From: an uncultured Eubacteriales bacterium
GTDB taxonomy: Bacteria; Bacillota; Clostridia; Oscillospirales; Oscillospiraceae
Direction of reading: 5' to 3'
NCBI GenBank assembly: GCA_900549885.1
Contig: URQA01000057.1
Location: 1-14,598, forward strand
DNA length: 14,598 bases
Under the pieces are notes generated by a model that ran no database searches, had not been told where the DNA came from, and was given only the letters and a program-made list of their open reading frames with translations. Shown here one piece after another: positions 1 through 7,092 of this stretch. The position numbers and the translations under genes were made by a program. The first letter of the stretch is position 1. Every line of letters begins with the position of its first letter.

Positions 1-892
1 TCTCCGCCGGGGTGCGGGCCCGCCGCAGGAAGTCAAACTTTGTCTCCGAGCACACCACCGCCACGAAAATAAGGGCAAAGCCGAGGTACATGAAGGGAGT
101 GGGGGCTTCCTCGGCGAAAAGTACGGAGAACGCCACCCCGAAGGGGGCCTCCAGCGCCAGCAGAACCGCCGCCGAGGAGGGGTCGGTGTACTTCTGCCCC
201 ACGTTCTGGAACAACAGGGCCAGCGTAGTGCCCGCCACCGCCAGGTACAGCAGGACCCACCAGGCCCGGGCAGGCAGCTCTCCGCTGGGAATCCCCCCGG
301 TGAACAGGGTCCCCACCCAGCAACACAAGGCGGTGGAGGCGAACTGGATCGCCGTGAGGATGAAGATATCCCGGCCCTGGGAAAACTTGGACACCGCCAC
401 AATGTGGCAGGCAAAGAGAAAGCCGCCGCACAGCGTCAGCGCATCCCCCATGGTAAAGGCCAGCCCTCCGTCCCAGGACACAAAGCCGATGCCCGCCACG
501 CACAGCGCCGCGGCCAACACATTGAAGCGGTCCGGCCTCGCCCGGTCCACCGCCCAGTAGAGAAAAGGCACGATGACGCAGTATACCGCAGTAAAAAAAG
601 CATTTTTCCCCGGCGTAGTATCCATCAGGCCGTAATTCTGCACCGCGTAGGCGGCAAAGAGGAACACCCCCATCAGGCCGCCCCGCCACCAGTAGGAGGG
701 GTCAATCCCCTTCCACCGCCGCCAGAACACCAGCGCCAACAGAACTGCCGCAAAGGTGAACCGGAAGGCCAGCAGGAACATCAGGTCCACGTCGTCCAGG
801 GTATCCTTCATGATAAAAAAGGTGGACCCCCAGATGAGGGTGGCCGCCACGATCAGCGGCCTAGCCGCTTTTTTCAACAGGGCTTCGCTCAT
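1..892 (-). CDS. EamA/DMT-family transporter, C-terminus cut by window edge
   Basis: Reading in from the minus strand, an open frame starts with MSEALLKKAARPL and continues to the window edge, giving 297 visible codons without a stop. It is a string of hydrophobic helices, about 9-10 in the visible part. The first helix carries TLIWGSTFFIMK and helices 3-4 carry TTPGKNAFFTAVY, both typical of EamA (drug/metabolite transporter) proteins, which are usually about 290-310 residues. Only a few residues should be missing. The family exports or imports small metabolites across the cytoplasmic membrane; the substrate cannot be predicted here. The ATG is chosen because a GGAG lies about 10 bases upstream. 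It has its own promoter (972-1000) next to the end of the upstream methyltransferase, so it can be expressed alone or by read-through. Family assignment is firm; function is general. Confidence 0.88.
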   Translation of the reverse strand, partial: MSEALLKKAARPLIVAATLIWGSTFFIMKDTLDDVDLMFLLAFRFTFAAVLLALVFWRRWKGIDPSYWWRGGLMGVFLFAAYAVQNYGLMDTTPGKNAFFTAVYCVIVPFLYWAVDRARPDRFNVLAAALCVAGIGFVSWDGGLAFTMGDALTLCGGFLFACHIVAVSKFSQGRDIFILTAIQFASTALCCWVGTLFTGGIPSGELPARAWWVLLYLAVAGTTLALLFQNVGQKYTDPSSAAVLLALEAPFGVAFSVLFAEEAPTPFMYLGFALIFVAVVCSETKFDFLRRARTPAE

Positions 893-926
893 GCTATGCT
901 CAACTCCGGATCATTCTCATCACATT

Positions 927-960
927 TGTGACCGTGCCCCCTCCTTGGGGCACGGTCACA
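927..960 (-). terminator. 14-bp perfect hairpin between methyltransferase and eamA gene
   Basis: TGTGACCGTGCCCC and GGGGCACGGTCACA form a perfect 14-bp stem (927-940 with 947-960) around a 6-base loop. It lies after the minus-strand methyltransferase stop and before the minus-strand EamA gene. It lacks a good U-run on the minus strand (AAATG follows), so it is either a weak terminator of the methyltransferase transcript or, because the eamA promoter starts transcription near position 965, a hairpin at the 5' end of the eamA mRNA. On the minus strand the loop reads AAGGAG, a Shine-Dalgarno-like sequence. Confidence 0.6.
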
Positions 961-971
961 AGATACGTTTT

Positions 972-1000
972 ATCATAACAGAAAATCAGCCACAATGCAA
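972..1000 (-). promoter_or_regulatory. sigma-A promoter for the EamA transporter gene
   Basis: On the minus strand TTGCAT (995-1000) and TATGAT (972-977) are separated by exactly 17 bases, and TGT just before the -10 gives an extended -10. Transcription would start near 965, directly at the base of the 927-960 hairpin. Confidence 0.6.
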
Positions 1001-1004
1001 TACG

Positions 1005-1736
1005 TCACCCTGGCCGGTACGCCTTCAGGATCACGGTGCACTCCCGCTGGTGGAGTACTTGGATGTTCACAAAGCCCGCCCGGTCCAGCAACTCTACCTG
1101 GCGGTCCAGTGTCAGGGGAATGTCGATGTGGACCAGCCGACCGGGTCGCACTCCGTATTTGGCCCGCCGATACTGATAGTGGTTCCAACATAGGTCCTGC
1201 TCCTCCTGGCAGCAGGCCATGTAGTCGCACTCCACATAGCAGCCGCCAGGCCGCAGGGCTCGGAACATCTTGACATAGAGCTTCTCCTTTTCCTCCGGCA
1301 GCAGGTGGTGGAGGGTCTCGAAGGACAGCACCCCGTCATACTCCCGCTCGCCCAGGTCCCAGGCGGTGTAGTCGGCCTGGATGAGCCGGAGGTCCCGGTC
1401 CGGGTAGGAGGCCCGCAGCTGGCCCAGCATGGTCTCTGACAGGTCGATGCCCGTCACCTGGAGGGCGGGGAACCGGCGGTAGAGAGAGGCCAATTCCAGC
1501 CCGGTGCCGCAGCCGATGTCCAGCAGCCGCTCTAATTTCTCGTCAAAGCAATCGGCGATGTGGGCGTACTCCTCCCCCCAGCGGCCCAGGTGTCTGTCCT
1601 CATAGATGTCCACTCGGCGGGAGAAGAAGTCTGCCATCTCCTCCGGCGGCTCCTCCCGGGTCTGGGCCAGCCAGCTCCGCAGCCAGGTGAGGTATTCCTC
1701 CCGCTCTCGGTCCGTCATGGGCCTGCATTCTAGCAT
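1005..1736 (-). CDS. class I SAM-dependent methyltransferase
   Basis: This 243-residue protein has a Rossmann-type methyltransferase fold. Motif I is LLDIGCGTG (residues 71-79), which binds S-adenosylmethionine. The acidic residue at the end of strand 2 is in GIDLS (96-100), ADYT follows at 121-124, and the post-III loop is LRPGG (161-165). About 65 residues of helix precede the core, as in many small-molecule methyltransferases of the Methyltransf_25/UbiE-like group. The acceptor substrate is unknown. The ATG at 1736 is preceded by GGGGAG at good spacing; a second in-frame ATG at 1718 (MTDRE) has only a weak site and is the alternative start. It has its own strong promoter. The S-adenosylhomocysteine it would release could be cleaved by the hydrolase encoded nearby at 2592-3833, but the two genes are not in one operon. 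Confidence 0.9.
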   Translation of the reverse strand: MLECRPMTDREREEYLTWLRSWLAQTREEPPEEMADFFSRRVDIYEDRHLGRWGEEYAHIADCFDEKLERLLDIGCGTGLELASLYRRFPALQVTGIDLSETMLGQLRASYPDRDLRLIQADYTAWDLGEREYDGVLSFETLHHLLPEEKEKLYVKMFRALRPGGCYVECDYMACCQEEQDLCWNHYQYRRAKYGVRPGRLVHIDIPLTLDRQVELLDRAGFVNIQVLHQRECTVILKAYRPG

Positions 1737-1768
1737 CTCCGTCTCCCCTTTTCTCCAGATATGGCATA

Positions 1769-1792
1769 GGGCCGCTGAAAAGCGGCCCTTTT
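1769..1792 (+). terminator. GNRA-capped hairpin with U-run between divergent genes
   Basis: GGGCCGCT (1769-1776) and AGCGGCCC (1781-1788) pair perfectly around GAAA, a GNRA tetraloop, and are followed by TTTT on the plus strand. This is terminator-shaped for plus-strand (antisense) transcription. On the minus strand it sits immediately after the predicted start of the methyltransferase mRNA, so it may instead act as a 5'-terminal stabilising hairpin. No plus-strand gene ends here. Confidence 0.5.
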
Positions 1793-1801
1793 GGTGCTTT
1801 T

Positions 1802-1830
1802 ATTATAGCACAGCGCGCCGATGTATTCAA
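1802..1830 (-). promoter_or_regulatory. strong sigma-A promoter for the methyltransferase gene
   Basis: On the minus strand TTGAAT (1825-1830) and TATAAT (1802-1807) are 17 bases apart, with TGC before the -10 (extended -10). The start would be near 1795, giving a leader of about 60 bases that begins with the 1769-1788 hairpin. Confidence 0.75.
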
Positions 1831-1833
1831 GGC

Positions 1834-1862
1834 TTGTGCTCCGCCGTGTTTGCTGGTATGCT
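1834..1862 (+). promoter_or_regulatory. weak promoter candidate for the HAD hydrolase gene
   Basis: TTGTGC (1834-1839) and TATGCT (1857-1862) are 17 bases apart, back to back with the methyltransferase promoter. Start of transcription near 1869 fits the TTG start at 1891 but would exclude the upstream ATG at 1858. Confidence 0.35.
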
Positions 1863-1890
1863 GGTGGTACCTTACAAGGGATGTGATAAT

Positions 1891-2523
1891 TTGTACATTT
1901 TTGATCTGGACGGCACCCTCATCGACTCCAACGGTCTGTGGATGGAGGTGGACGTGGAATTTCTCGCCCGGCGTGGTCTGGCGCCCACGGCGGAGTACGA
2001 GGCGGTGGTGGCCCGCTCCATTTTCCCGGTGGCGGCGGCCTACACCAAGGAGTACTACCGCTTGTCTGACAGCCCGGCGGACATCATGGCTGAGTGGGAG
2101 GCCCTGGCTGCCGTCCACTACCGGGAGACAGTGGCTCTCAAGCCCGGCGCCCGGGCGCTGCTGGAGCAGTACCGGGCCTATCACCAGACCATGGCCCTGT
2201 TCACCGCCTGCCGCCCCGCCCTGTGCCGGATGGTGCTGGAGCGGTTTGCGCTGACGCACTATTTCTCCCATGTGGTCTACGCTGAGGAGCTGGGCCTGGA
2301 AAAGCACGACCCAGCCTGTTTTGTCCGCCTGGGCCAGCTGCTGGGGGTTCCCCCAGAGCAGTGCGTCCTGCTGGACGACAGCCCCTCCAACTGCGCCACC
2401 GCCCGGCGTGCCGGAATGACCACAGTGGGGGTGTTCGACCCCTTCTACGCCAACCGCCAGGATGAACTGAAGTCGGTAAGCACCCGGTACGTCCAGAGCC
2501 TGGAGGAATTGCTGGAACGGTAA
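1891..2523 (+). CDS. HAD-IA family hydrolase (phosphoglycolate phosphatase/beta-PGM-like)
   Basis: The 210-residue product has all four HAD motifs. The nucleophile motif is FDLDGT (Asp5 and Asp7 at the very N-terminus), motif II Thr105 is in LFTACRP, motif III Lys138 is in GLEKHDP, and motif IV is LLDDSPSN (Asp162/Asp163). A helical cap lies between about residues 15 and 85, as in subfamily IA. It should dephosphorylate a small phosphorylated metabolite in the cytoplasm; the substrate is not predictable. The start is taken as TTG at 1891 because AAGGGA lies 8 bases upstream and the protein then begins MYIFDLDGTL, as is usual in the family. An in-frame ATG at 1858 is the alternative (11 extra residues) but has no ribosome-binding site. 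The next gene, ahcY, follows after 68 bases with its own promoter. Confidence 0.88.
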   Translation: MYIFDLDGTLIDSNGLWMEVDVEFLARRGLAPTAEYEAVVARSIFPVAAAYTKEYYRLSDSPADIMAEWEALAAVHYRETVALKPGARALLEQYRAYHQTMALFTACRPALCRMVLERFALTHYFSHVVYAEELGLEKHDPACFVRLGQLLGVPPEQCVLLDDSPSNCATARRAGMTTVGVFDPFYANRQDELKSVSTRYVQSLEELLER

Positions 2524-2534
2524 GCACTACCTTC

Positions 2535-2563
2535 TTGCCCTGCCCCTCTTTGTGTGATAGAAT
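2535..2563 (+). promoter_or_regulatory. sigma-A promoter for ahcY
   Basis: TTGCCC (2535-2540) and TAGAAT (2558-2563) are 17 bases apart, with TGA directly before the -10 (extended -10). The transcript would start near 2570, about 20 bases before the start codon. ahcY can therefore be expressed independently of the upstream HAD gene, although no terminator separates them. Confidence 0.6.
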
Positions 2564-2591
2564 ATCGAAAAACTACTTCAGGAGGTCCCCT

Positions 2592-3833
2592 ATGAGCATC
2601 GTGAAGGATATGTCTCTGGCCCCCTCCGGCCAGCGGAAAATCGACTGGGTGCGCTCGTTCATGCCCGCCCTGTCCCAAATCGAGGCGCGTTTCGCCCGGG
2701 AAAAGCCCTTTTCCGGCCTGCGGGCGGCGGTTTCCGTCCACCTGGAGGCCAAGACCGCTAACCTGGCCCTGGTGCTCCAGGAGGGGGGAGCCAAGGTGTA
2801 CCTCACCGGGTGCAACCCCCTCTCCACCCAGGACGACGTGGCCGCCGCCGTGGCCCAGCGGGGCGTGGAAACCTTCGGCCTCCACGGCGTCACCCCGGAG
2901 CAATACGAGGACCTTTTATGCGAAACGCTCAAGTGCCACCCCCACATCGTCATCGACGACGGCGGCGACCTGGTGGGGCTGCTCACTGGGCGGTGCAAAG
3001 AGTACGCCGACTGCGTCATCGGCGGCTGTGAAGAGACCACTACCGGCATCCTCCGTCTCCGGGCCCGGGAGCAGGCGGGTACCATGCCTTTCCCCATGAT
3101 GGCGGTGAACGACGCCAAGGCCAAGCACTACTACGACAACAAGTACGGCACCGGACAGTCGGTGTGGGACGGTATCATGCACACCACCAACCTCATCGTG
3201 GCGGGCAAAACGGTGGTGGTGGCCGGGTACGGCTGGTGCGGCTCCGGCATCGCCCTGCGGGCCAAGGGGATGGGGGCGGAGGTCATCGTCACGGAGATCG
3301 ACCCCTTCAAGGCCCTGGACGCCACCATGAACGGCTTCCGGGTAATGAAAATGGAGGATGCAGCCAAAATCGGCGACCTGTTCGTCACCTCCACCGGCTG
3401 CCGGGACGTCATCACCGGCGACCACTTCGCCCGGATGAAGGACAACGCCATCCTGTGCAATGCCGGCCACTTCAACGTGGAGGTGGACGTGGCCTGGCTG
3501 GAGGGGCACGCGTCTGAAAAATTCCAGCAGCGGGAGAACATCATGGGCTACCGCCTGGCCGACGGGCGGGTGCTCAACGTCATCGCCGACGGGCGGCTGG
3601 TCAACCTAGCCGCGGGCAACGGCCACCCGGCGGAGATCATGGATATGTCCTTCGCCGTCCAGGCCCTGGCCGCCGAATGGCTGGTGAAGCATCGAGACAA
3701 CTTGGAAAAGAAGCTCTACGATATCCCCGCCGAGATTGATGACGCCATCGGCTGGGCCAAGCTGGCTGCTTTGGGCCTGTCCATCGACCGTCTCACCCCA
3801 GAGCAGGAGGCGTACCTCCACTCCGCCCTTTGA
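2592..3833 (+). CDS. ahcY: S-adenosylhomocysteine hydrolase, short archaeal/Thermotoga-like type
   Basis: This 413-residue enzyme should reversibly split S-adenosylhomocysteine (or a related thioether nucleoside) to homocysteine and nucleoside in the cytoplasm, removing the inhibitory by-product of methylation. Recognisable elements are VSVHLEAKT (His50), DDGGD (122-126), EETTTG (147-152), VNDAKAK with Lys178, DNKYG with Asp182/Asn183, the NAD-binding loop AGYGWCGSG (211-219) and AGHFNVE (His293). The NAD loop GWCGSG and the YGTGQS segment, where the human enzyme has Cys195, are of the archaeal/Thermotoga type. The protein ends with AYLHSAL and lacks the C-terminal Lys/Tyr tail (DHYRY) that reaches into the neighbouring subunit's NAD site in the classical enzyme. 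The ATG at 2592 follows AGGAGG at 6-base spacing. Family assignment is very secure; S-inosylhomocysteine is a possible alternative substrate. Confidence 0.95.
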   Translation: MSIVKDMSLAPSGQRKIDWVRSFMPALSQIEARFAREKPFSGLRAAVSVHLEAKTANLALVLQEGGAKVYLTGCNPLSTQDDVAAAVAQRGVETFGLHGVTPEQYEDLLCETLKCHPHIVIDDGGDLVGLLTGRCKEYADCVIGGCEETTTGILRLRAREQAGTMPFPMMAVNDAKAKHYYDNKYGTGQSVWDGIMHTTNLIVAGKTVVVAGYGWCGSGIALRAKGMGAEVIVTEIDPFKALDATMNGFRVMKMEDAAKIGDLFVTSTGCRDVITGDHFARMKDNAILCNAGHFNVEVDVAWLEGHASEKFQQRENIMGYRLADGRVLNVIADGRLVNLAAGNGHPAEIMDMSFAVQALAAEWLVKHRDNLEKKLYDIPAEIDDAIGWAKLAALGLSIDRLTPEQEAYLHSAL

Positions 3834-3872
3834 CGCGCGGATAGCTGCAGCCCTATCCCCTAGAAATTTCTC

Positions 3873-3906
3873 AAGAGGCCATCCCTTAGACGGGATGGCC
3901 TCTTTT
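3873..3906 (+). terminator. bidirectional terminator between convergent ahcY and flippase-like gene
   Basis: AAGAGGCCATCCC (3873-3885) pairs perfectly with GGGATGGCCTCTT (3892-3904) around a 6-base loop, followed by TTTT on the plus strand. The convergent minus-strand gene ends at 3925, so the same hairpin, with a weaker CTTGAG tail, probably also ends that operon. Confidence 0.85.
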
Positions 3907-3924
3907 GATACAATCTTTTTAAGT

Positions 3925-4995
3925 CTAAGCCGCCAGATCCTGGCTTTCCAACTGCCGGGCGGTATCCGCCGGCGCATTTTTCCGTCCTCGGAAGTGGAGC
4001 AGAGCGGTGATAATGCCGGTGACGATGAGCACCAGATAGCAGCTCACCGTCCGGCTGAGGATCATAGCCGGAGCGATCAGCCCCGCGCCGAACACCGCCG
4101 CGAACCCCCGGAGGAACACGTTCTCCGCTGCGCCGGCCGCCCCGGGCAGCGGCAGGTAACCCACCGAAATGCTGCACAGCACCTGCAGGGCGAATACCTC
4201 CACGAAGGAACTGCCGGTCAGGTGGAACGCTAAATAGATAATATAGGGCACCGCATAGGAGCAGGCCAGCTGGCCCATGCTCATCAGCAGCACCTGGGGC
4301 AACAGGCCGGGGGTGGCGCGGATCAGCCGCGCCCCCTGGGCGTACTGGTCCAGCTGCTCCTCCAGCTTTTTCTCCAACTTCTCCCGGTCCAGGCTGGGTC
4401 TGGCCCGGACAGCCACTCCAATGGCCCACCGGCAGATGCGCCGGGCGGGACCGGGCAGGAACAAGAACAGGATCATGGCCACATTGAGCGCGAAGAAGAT
4501 GGAAAAGCCCAGCCCCAGTAGGAAGCCCACCTCTCCCCCCAGCATCCGGGGCAGATAGGGGCATAGAACCAGGGACAGCACACCGAAGATCATGATGGCG
4601 GTGTGGTATCCGATGGTGACCAGCAGCATGTCAATGGCCCCATGGGCCACCGGCACCCCGTCCCGGTTCATGTAATAGATCTGGGCCGGCTGGCCGCCGG
4701 TGGCGGAAGGGGTAATATTGCTGAAGAAAAATCCGGTGCTGGAATAGAGGTAACATCGGCGGTAAGGCTGGGGCGTGCCCAACGCCCGGAGGATCAGGTG
4801 GCTGGAACGGGCCTCAAAAGCCACAAAGGCCGCCATTAGCGCCACGCCAATGAGCAGGAAACGCCAATCCGCGCTGACTAAGGCGTGGACAAGCTGGCCG
4901 GGCGTCTGATCCCTGAGGACGTTATAAATCGTCCAGGCCAGCAGGCCGCCCATTACGGCCACCCAAATCAGGTTTCGCTTCTTCTTGATACTCAT
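3925..4995 (-). CDS. flippase-like membrane protein (LPG-synthase TM/YbhN family)
   Basis: The 356-residue polytopic membrane protein has about eight hydrophobic helices. It carries both signatures of the lysylphosphatidylglycerol-synthase-TM/flippase-like family: ITPSATGGQPAQ (94-105) and LPLPGAAGAAE (281-291). A charged linker (about 185-225) sits between the two helical halves. Family members are thought to translocate or help modify membrane lipids, but the lysyltransferase domain of MprF is absent. The start is ATG 4995: AGGAGG lies 7 bases upstream, and the ATGA overlaps the stop of the preceding glycosyltransferase. A TTG six bases further upstream is too close to the ribosome-binding site. 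Translational coupling with the glycosyltransferase suggests that this protein moves or handles its glycolipid product across the membrane; that role is inferred. Confidence 0.85.
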   Translation of the reverse strand: MSIKKKRNLIWVAVMGGLLAWTIYNVLRDQTPGQLVHALVSADWRFLLIGVALMAAFVAFEARSSHLILRALGTPQPYRRCYLYSSTGFFFSNITPSATGGQPAQIYYMNRDGVPVAHGAIDMLLVTIGYHTAIMIFGVLSLVLCPYLPRMLGGEVGFLLGLGFSIFFALNVAMILFLFLPGPARRICRWAIGVAVRARPSLDREKLEKKLEEQLDQYAQGARLIRATPGLLPQVLLMSMGQLACSYAVPYIIYLAFHLTGSSFVEVFALQVLCSISVGYLPLPGAAGAAENVFLRGFAAVFGAGLIAPAMILSRTVSCYLVLIVTGIITALLHFRGRKNAPADTARQLESQDLAA

Positions 4996-6065
4996 GCGCA
5001 AACCTCCTGTCCGGCCAACTGCCGGATCACCAATCCGATGGCCTGACGGCGCAGGGCCGTGTTCATCTCTCCCATAGCCGCGCTCATCCGCTCCAGCAGG
5101 ACGTCGTCATGGATACAGGCGCGGATGGCCGCCAGGCAGTCCTCCTCGTCCTTGGGCACCACCCGGCCCAGGCCATGGGCCACCAGGAAGCGGGCATTTT
5201 CCCGCTCCTGTTCCAAAAAGGGCTCCCATGCCAGCATAGGCAGCTGGGCGGCGATGGCCTCAAAGGTGGTGATGCCCCCCGGCTTGGACAGCATCAGGTG
5301 AGCCCGGCCCATGTACTCGTAAACCCGGTCGGTAAAGGCTACGACCTCTATGTTCTCGTATTTCCCAGCCAGGCGGTCATAGAGCTTCTGGTTCTTCCCC
5401 GTCAAAATGGTGGTATGAACGCCGGGCAGGGCATTGAGCGCCTCATAAAAGGAATCCTTCCGCGGCATAAGGCCCAAGCCGCCGCCCATGATGAGCAGCT
5501 GGCGGGGACCGTCCATCCGGCGCAGTTCGGAGCTGAACTGCGCCCTCACCGGGATCCCGGTGACCGTCACCCGCTCCGCATCCACCCCTTTGCGCACCAG
5601 GGCGGTTTTGACATCCTCTCCCGCCACCAAATAGCGATCTGTGCCAGGGTGAATCCACTCGGAATGGCTGGTGATGTCGGTGACGCAGGTAACCAGAGGC
5701 AGGGCGCTGGTCCGCTCGGCCTTATACCGGGCCACCACGCCGGAGCACACTGGATGGGTGGACACCACCACGTCGGGCCGTGTAACGGCCAGCAGGCCGG
5801 CCAGACGCCGGGTAAACTGGCTGGCTAGGGGGACCTCCCCCTCTGCGTTGCGCTTCATGCGGTGGAATAGGTTGTAAATACCGCCGCCATAGGTCACCAA
5901 AAGGTTAAAGCCCCGGTAAAGGGCCGGAGCCGTCTCCGGCAGGGCATAGGCGAAGAAATCCACCACCTGTGCCTGGTGCCCTTCCCGCTCCAGCTGTTCC
6001 TGGATAGAGAGGGCGGCCGACCAGTGGCCCATGCCAAACTTTCCCGTCAATATCAAGATCTCCAT
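4992..6065 (-). CDS. MGDG-synthase/UgtP-like glycosyltransferase (GT28)
   Basis: This 357-residue protein matches diacylglycerol glycosyltransferases of the MGDG-synthase/UgtP type. The N-terminal acceptor domain begins with EILILTGKFGMGHWSAA, containing the GxGH signature (Gly11, Gly13, His14). The C-terminal GT28 nucleotide-sugar domain contains LIMGGGLGLM (191-200), the KPGGITTFEA loop (261-270) and EQEREN (285-290). It should add a hexose from a UDP-sugar to diacylglycerol at the inner face of the membrane; sugar identity and processivity cannot be read. There is no signal peptide, consistent with peripheral membrane attachment. The ATG follows GGAGGAG at about 5 bases. It overlaps the flippase-like gene by 4 bases in one operon. 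Upstream are Pho-box-like repeats, so induction by phosphate starvation is possible. Confidence 0.88.
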   Translation of the reverse strand: MEILILTGKFGMGHWSAALSIQEQLEREGHQAQVVDFFAYALPETAPALYRGFNLLVTYGGGIYNLFHRMKRNAEGEVPLASQFTRRLAGLLAVTRPDVVVSTHPVCSGVVARYKAERTSALPLVTCVTDITSHSEWIHPGTDRYLVAGEDVKTALVRKGVDAERVTVTGIPVRAQFSSELRRMDGPRQLLIMGGGLGLMPRKDSFYEALNALPGVHTTILTGKNQKLYDRLAGKYENIEVVAFTDRVYEYMGRAHLMLSKPGGITTFEAIAAQLPMLAWEPFLEQERENARFLVAHGLGRVVPKDEEDCLAAIRACIHDDVLLERMSAAMGEMNTALRRQAIGLVIRQLAGQEVCA

Positions 6066-6111
6066 GACCGCTCCTCCTCCGCATCATGCTTTTCCTTTGT
6101 AAGCTGTATTC

Positions 6112-6140
6112 AGTATAGCGAAGGGTTCTTTAGAACAAAA
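6112..6140 (-). promoter_or_regulatory. promoter candidate for the glycosyltransferase-flippase operon
   Basis: On the minus strand the -10 is TATACT (6112-6117), with only a poor -35 (TTTTGT, 6135-6140) at 17 bases. A weak -35 fits an activator-dependent promoter. A small inverted repeat GTTCT-TT-AGAAC (6125-6136) lies in the spacer and could be an operator. Confidence 0.45.
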
Positions 6141-6149
6141 GGGGAATTT

Positions 6150-6177
6150 TTTTAAGGTTACCTTAAGATTGTGTTAA
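6150..6177 (-). promoter_or_regulatory. Pho-box-like triple direct repeat upstream of glycolipid operon
   Basis: Reading the minus strand, TTAACA (6172-6177), TTAAGG (6161-6166) and TTAAAA (6150-6155) are each separated by 5 bases, an 11-bp period. Firmicute PhoP sites consist of TT(A/T/C)ACA-like repeats with this spacing. Only the first repeat is a full match. The site ends about 10 bases upstream of the weak -35. The same bases also form the palindrome TTAAGGT-T-ACCTTAA (6152-6166), so another dimeric regulator is an alternative. Confidence 0.45.
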
Positions 6178-6231
6178 AGAAGCGCATGCTCCGCGTCAAA
6201 ATTCTGTGTCCCGTCAAACACGTTCAACACC

Positions 6232-6260
6232 TTGCCAAGCCCGGTTCACCGGGGTATAAT
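6232..6260 (+). promoter_or_regulatory. sigma-A promoter for the Cof-type phosphatase gene
   Basis: TTGCCA (6232-6237) and a perfect TATAAT (6255-6260) are 17 bases apart. Start near 6267 gives a leader of about 30 bases that contains the GGAGG of the gene. Confidence 0.75.
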
Positions 6261-6295
6261 GGAGCAGACTATTTTCAGAAATCGGAGGCAATTGG

Positions 6296-7084
6296 ATGCG
6301 GCGGATGCTCTTTTTCGATATTGACGGCACACTGGTGAACAGCCGGGACCGAACCATCCCGGACAGCGCAGGCCGGGCCATCCGGCTGGCCCGGGCGGCA
6401 GGCCACCTGGTTTACGTCAACAGCGGCCGCCCTTGGTGCGGGGTAGACCCCCGTGTGAAGGCTATGGGCTTTCACGGCTTCGTGTGTGGCTGCGGCCTGT
6501 ACATCCGGGAGGGAGATGAGATTCTCTTCCGCCAGCGGCTGGCCAAGGATGTCCAGCAGTGGGCGGTGGATCTGGTCCGGCGTTACCGCCTCCAGGTGAT
6601 GTACGAGGGGGCGGACCATGTCTACTTCGACCTGACCCGTCCACTGGCTCCCCAGGTAGCGGCGGAAAAAGCTTACTACGACCGCATGGGCCTTGACACA
6701 GAGGGGGACCCTGCTGGACCGGAGGCAGACTTTGACAAGTTCGTGGTGTGGACTGGGCCTGGGTTTGACCTGGATGCCTTCCGGCGGGAGGTGGAGCCGG
6801 GGTTCGACCTCATTCTTCGGGAGGGCTGCCTCATCGAGCTGGTCAGCCGGGGCTGCTCCAAAGGAAAGGCCATGGAGGCGCTCATGGCGCGCCACGGCAT
6901 GGACCGGGCGGACTGCGTGGCCATCGGGGACAGCACCAACGACCTGCCCATGCTGGAGACGGCGGGAGTGAGCGTGGCCATGGGCAACGGCGACCCCAGG
7001 ATCTTTGACCGGGTGAGCTTTGTCACCGCCCCGGTAGAACAGGACGGCATCGCAAAGGCATTGGAACGGCTTGGGCTGATATAA
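6296..7084 (+). CDS. Cof-type HAD-IIB phosphatase
   Basis: The 262-residue protein has the layout of Cof/YidA-type HAD phosphatases, whose usual length is 260-280. The nucleophile motif is FFDIDGT (Asp8, Asp10), motif II is VNSGRP (Ser43), the type IIB cap spans about 80-180, Lys189 is in GCSKGKAM, and motif IV is GDSTNDLPML (211-220). It should hydrolyse a sugar phosphate or another small phosphate ester in the cytoplasm; members are promiscuous, so no substrate is named. ATG 6296 lies 7 bases after GGAGG. A second ATG three codons later is a less well placed alternative. The gene is divergent from the glycolipid operon and monocistronic, with a terminator directly downstream. Confidence 0.9.
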   Translation: MRRMLFFDIDGTLVNSRDRTIPDSAGRAIRLARAAGHLVYVNSGRPWCGVDPRVKAMGFHGFVCGCGLYIREGDEILFRQRLAKDVQQWAVDLVRRYRLQVMYEGADHVYFDLTRPLAPQVAAEKAYYDRMGLDTEGDPAGPEADFDKFVVWTGPGFDLDAFRREVEPGFDLILREGCLIELVSRGCSKGKAMEALMARHGMDRADCVAIGDSTNDLPMLETAGVSVAMGNGDPRIFDRVSFVTAPVEQDGIAKALERLGLI

Positions 7085-7092
7085 CGCACGCG

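Noticed and set aside
12..689. Open frames overlapping the left-edge transporter in other frames
   Set aside because: The frame giving EamA helices and signatures is continuous to the window edge; the others give Arg/Pro/Gly-rich products without motifs.
2535..2591. Upstream ATG extension of ahcY
   Set aside because: It overlaps the predicted -35/-10 and has no ribosome-binding site; ATG 2592 follows AGGAGG.
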